A stretch of DNA of 64,000 bases, taken from NCBI GenBank assembly GCA_946553025.1, contig CAMNRM010000003.1, forward strand, positions 62,001 to 126,000, given 5' to 3'. The translations under genes and the position numbers were made by a program. The number at the start of each line of letters is the position of its first letter. The stretch's first letter is position 1. The stretch comes from an uncultured Clostridium sp. (GTDB lineage Bacteria > Bacillota > Clostridia > Lachnospirales > Lachnospiraceae). The notes under the pieces are model-generated. The model saw nothing but the letters and a program-made list of their open reading frames with translations. It made no database searches and was not told the DNA's origin. Of the stretch, positions 63,429 to 64,000 are shown in pieces.

Positions 63429-64000
63429 ATATTATAGAAGAAAGAGCGGAAAAAAATCCCTGGTTTGAAATCGGGGTCAGCAGTATCTTAGGAACCCGCA
63501 GCTACCAGCAGGATTTTGCCTATTTTTATACGGGAAGCCAGGAGGTTCTGGCCGTTGTCTGTGACGGCATGGGCGGTTTGCAGGGCGGAGAGCGGGCCAG
63601 CCAGACGGCTGTGCAGCTTATGGCCCAGGATTTTAAAAGAGAAAAGCCCATAAGCAATATTCCTGCTTTTCTGCACCAGGAAGCCGGACGGATGGATAAG
63701 GCAGTTGCGGCGCTGAAAAACGATCAGGGAAAGCCCTTAGAGGGCGGAACCACCCTGGTAGCCGTGTACTGCAATAAAAATCAGATGTACTGGGTTTCCG
63801 TGGGGGACAGCCGGATTTACCTTATCAGGGGCGGGAAGATTTCCTCGGAAAACCGGGAGCACAATTACCGGCTGATGCTTAAGGAACAGCTTGCAGCCGG
63901 GAAAATCAGCAGGGAATTTTACGAAAAAGAAGAGAAAACGCCGCAGGCAGAGGCATTAATCAGCTTTTTGGGCATGAACGGCCTTAAGGTTGTGGATGTG
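63425..64000 (+). CDS. PP2C-family phosphatase, 3' partial
   Basis: ATG at 63425 overlaps the kinase stop; the frame stays open to the window end (192 residues seen). Motifs LGTRSYQQDFA, VCDGMGGLQGGERAS, GGTTLVAVYC and VSVGDSRIYLIRGGKI identify a PP2C phosphatase; the C-terminal Asp motif lies outside the window. Second phosphatase of the cluster; tight coupling to the kinase suggests that it is the direct antagonist. Confidence 0.92.
   Translation, partial: MNIIEERAEKNPWFEIGVSSILGTRSYQQDFAYFYTGSQEVLAVVCDGMGGLQGGERASQTAVQLMAQDFKREKPISNIPAFLHQEAGRMDKAVAALKNDQGKPLEGGTTLVAVYCNKNQMYWVSVGDSRIYLIRGGKISSENREHNYRLMLKEQLAAGKISREFYEKEEKTPQAEALISFLGMNGLKVVDV

Noticed and set aside
53991-64000. Type VII secretion (ESX/Ess) locus
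   Set aside because: FHA, kinase and PP2C genes can accompany type VII systems, but no EssC ATPase or WXG100 gene is in the window.
1-64000. tRNA or rRNA genes
   Set aside because: None seen on either strand by eye; no CCA-ended cloverleaf or rRNA signature was noticed.

Overview
The window looks like a chromosomal segment of a low-to-mid GC gut Firmicute, most likely Lachnospiraceae. The grounds are the bifunctional AdhE, the mfd-pth pair, LytTR/GHKL two-component systems, large serine recombinases and strong Shine-Dalgarno sites throughout. This placement is an inference from gene types, not from a marker gene. The left ~28 kb is visibly AT-richer than the housekeeping block at 43-64 kb.

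Region 1 (1-19,440) is the effector end of a type VI-secretion-like contractile injection system. It holds the 3' part of an actin-like ATPase gene, small linker genes, two gp27/gp5-type (VgrG-like) spike proteins, a pentapeptide-repeat protein, and a DUF4280 PAAR-like tip. A single 2442-residue polypeptide follows, fusing a VgrG-like spike, a hydrophobic segment, an Rhs/YD shell and a ~158-residue C-terminal toxin; a putative immunity gene lies directly after it. Three unrecognised linked genes come next, then a third VgrG gene cut off by two transposase remnants. No sheath, tube or main baseplate gene is in view, so the rest of the machine, if present, lies to the left.

Region 2 (19,441-28,166) is an AT-rich accessory stretch that resembles a conflict/defence island: a small membrane protein, a P-loop ATPase, a zinc-ribbon kinase-like protein with a TRADD-N-associated membrane domain, an XPD/DinG-like helicase and a Sel1 membrane protein. 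Pieces of broken coding sequence lie between them.

Region 3 (28,239-43,276) is mobile-element territory. It contains a truncated group II intron, an alpha-CTD-like protein, an XRE regulator, an Agr-like two-component system, a region-4 sigma factor, a structured GC-rich leader and a DUF6870 gene. Four complete large serine recombinases and one N-terminally truncated one form a stop/start-coupled operon. A RES-domain gene flanked by related stem-loops and a YhcG/DUF1016 nuclease fragment follow. The two truncated genes share the same 13-bp dyad exactly at their 5' junctions.

Region 4 (43,300-53,700) is core genome: a coiled-coil membrane protein, mfd, pth, a frameshifted PBECR4-like gene, a strongly promoted small RNA (probable 6S RNA), adhE and a phosphotransferase.

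Region 5 (53,800-64,000) is a signalling cluster: a LytTR regulator, an unusual histidine kinase, then three FHA proteins, a PP2C phosphatase, a vWA-FHA membrane protein, a Ser/Thr kinase with an FHA tail, and a second PP2C running off the window. Kinase, phosphatase and FHA modules of this kind control type VI secretion in Proteobacteria. An N-terminal GHFYD zinc ribbon shared with the island kinase in Region 2 suggests that the two loci belong to one signalling family.
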